Part shown: one piece after another, positions 63,643 through 64,000 of the stretch
Layout of the letters: each line of letters begins with the position of its first letter
Position numbering within the stretch: position 1 is the first letter of the stretch
Origin: Aphis gossypii
Taxonomy: Eukaryota > Arthropoda > Insecta > Hemiptera > Aphididae
Reading direction: 5' to 3'
NCBI RefSeq assembly: GCF_020184175.1
Contig: NC_065531.1
Span: 15,893,213 to 15,957,212, forward strand
Length of the DNA: 64,000 bases
Made by a program: the position numbers and the translations under genes
Notes under the pieces: generated by a model
The model's database searches: none
Seen by the model: only the letters and a program-made list of their open reading frames with translations
Told to the model about the DNA's origin: nothing

Positions 63643-64000
63643 GTATGTACCTACATATTTCGTAAAAATAAGTTAACTGGCCCATGCCATATATACAAAG
63701 CAACATCATATTCAAAATTCTGATATTACATGAGTGTGTGTTATGACGTTAAGTTTAAGTACCAACTTATTTTGAAGTTTCAAATGATTATTCATTATTA
63801 TATATATACTATTTTATTGATGACTATTCGCCAGAATCAAAGACAAAAACTTATAAGTTATATATATTATAAATATAAATATTTTATTCTGAAATAATAT
63901 AGGTATTTAACATATAATGTAGAAGAAAAATTAATTTGGCTTAATTAATCATAATTTACCATAAAATACTATTGTAAATGACAAATATTGACAGAAAAAT
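63643..64000 (+). other. Intron of the cytochrome b5-related gene
   Basis: AT-rich sequence after the GTATGT donor; no second exon is visible before the window ends. Confidence 0.6.

Noticed and set aside
1..64000. CRISPR arrays, bacterial operons, tRNA or rRNA genes
   Set aside because: No regularly spaced identical repeats, Shine-Dalgarno-led operons, tRNA cloverleaf elements or rRNA core sequences were seen. All real genes are spliced eukaryotic genes.

Overview
The window looks like nuclear DNA of an insect, most likely an aphid. It is very AT-rich, and its genes are split by many short GT-AG introns. It carries two carboxylesterases of the aphid E4/FE4 type, a sclerotisation laccase and a dispersed repeat family that I associate with aphid genomes. 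Species cannot be named from the sequence alone. Exon borders below were derived by hand from conserved protein motifs, GT/AG dinucleotides and codon-phase continuity across every junction.

Layout. 1-2025 (+): the last seven exons of a laccase-2-like multicopper oxidase, with the start outside the window. 5315-7987 (-): a complete ten-exon secreted carboxylesterase (564 aa). 11133-13980: a deleted BEL/Pao LTR retrotransposon with matching 5-bp target duplications. 15740-17470: a dispersed and partly tandem repeat. 21406-28489 (+): a second complete carboxylesterase, eight exons (576 aa), head-to-head with the first. 32972-38472 (-): the LKB1/STK11 kinase (420 aa), with a hAT-type MITE in its first intron. 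40156-40976 (-): a GC-rich island holding an unrecognised, frame-disrupted coding sequence with an internal duplication. 44176-56688 (-): glycogen debranching enzyme (AGL, 1537 aa) in twenty coding exons, including a 26-nt first coding exon and a far-removed last exon. 63439-63642 (+): the first coding exon of a cytochrome b5-related protein that runs off the window.

These are independent housekeeping or physiological genes and not an operon: cuticle oxidation (laccase), ester and xenobiotic hydrolysis (two esterases), energy sensing upstream of AMPK (LKB1), glycogen mobilisation (AGL) and probably lipid or redox metabolism (cytochrome b5-related). LKB1 and AGL share a strand and a broad energy-metabolism theme, but nothing in the sequence links them. 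The space between genes is AT-rich and filled with MITEs, simple repeats and hairpins. I found no prokaryote-like defence system, CRISPR array, rRNA or tRNA. The most unusual items are the orphan island at 40.2-41.0 kb, the mosaic base composition plus intron difference in the second esterase, the hidden terminal exons of AGL, and the precisely bounded BEL and hAT insertions.
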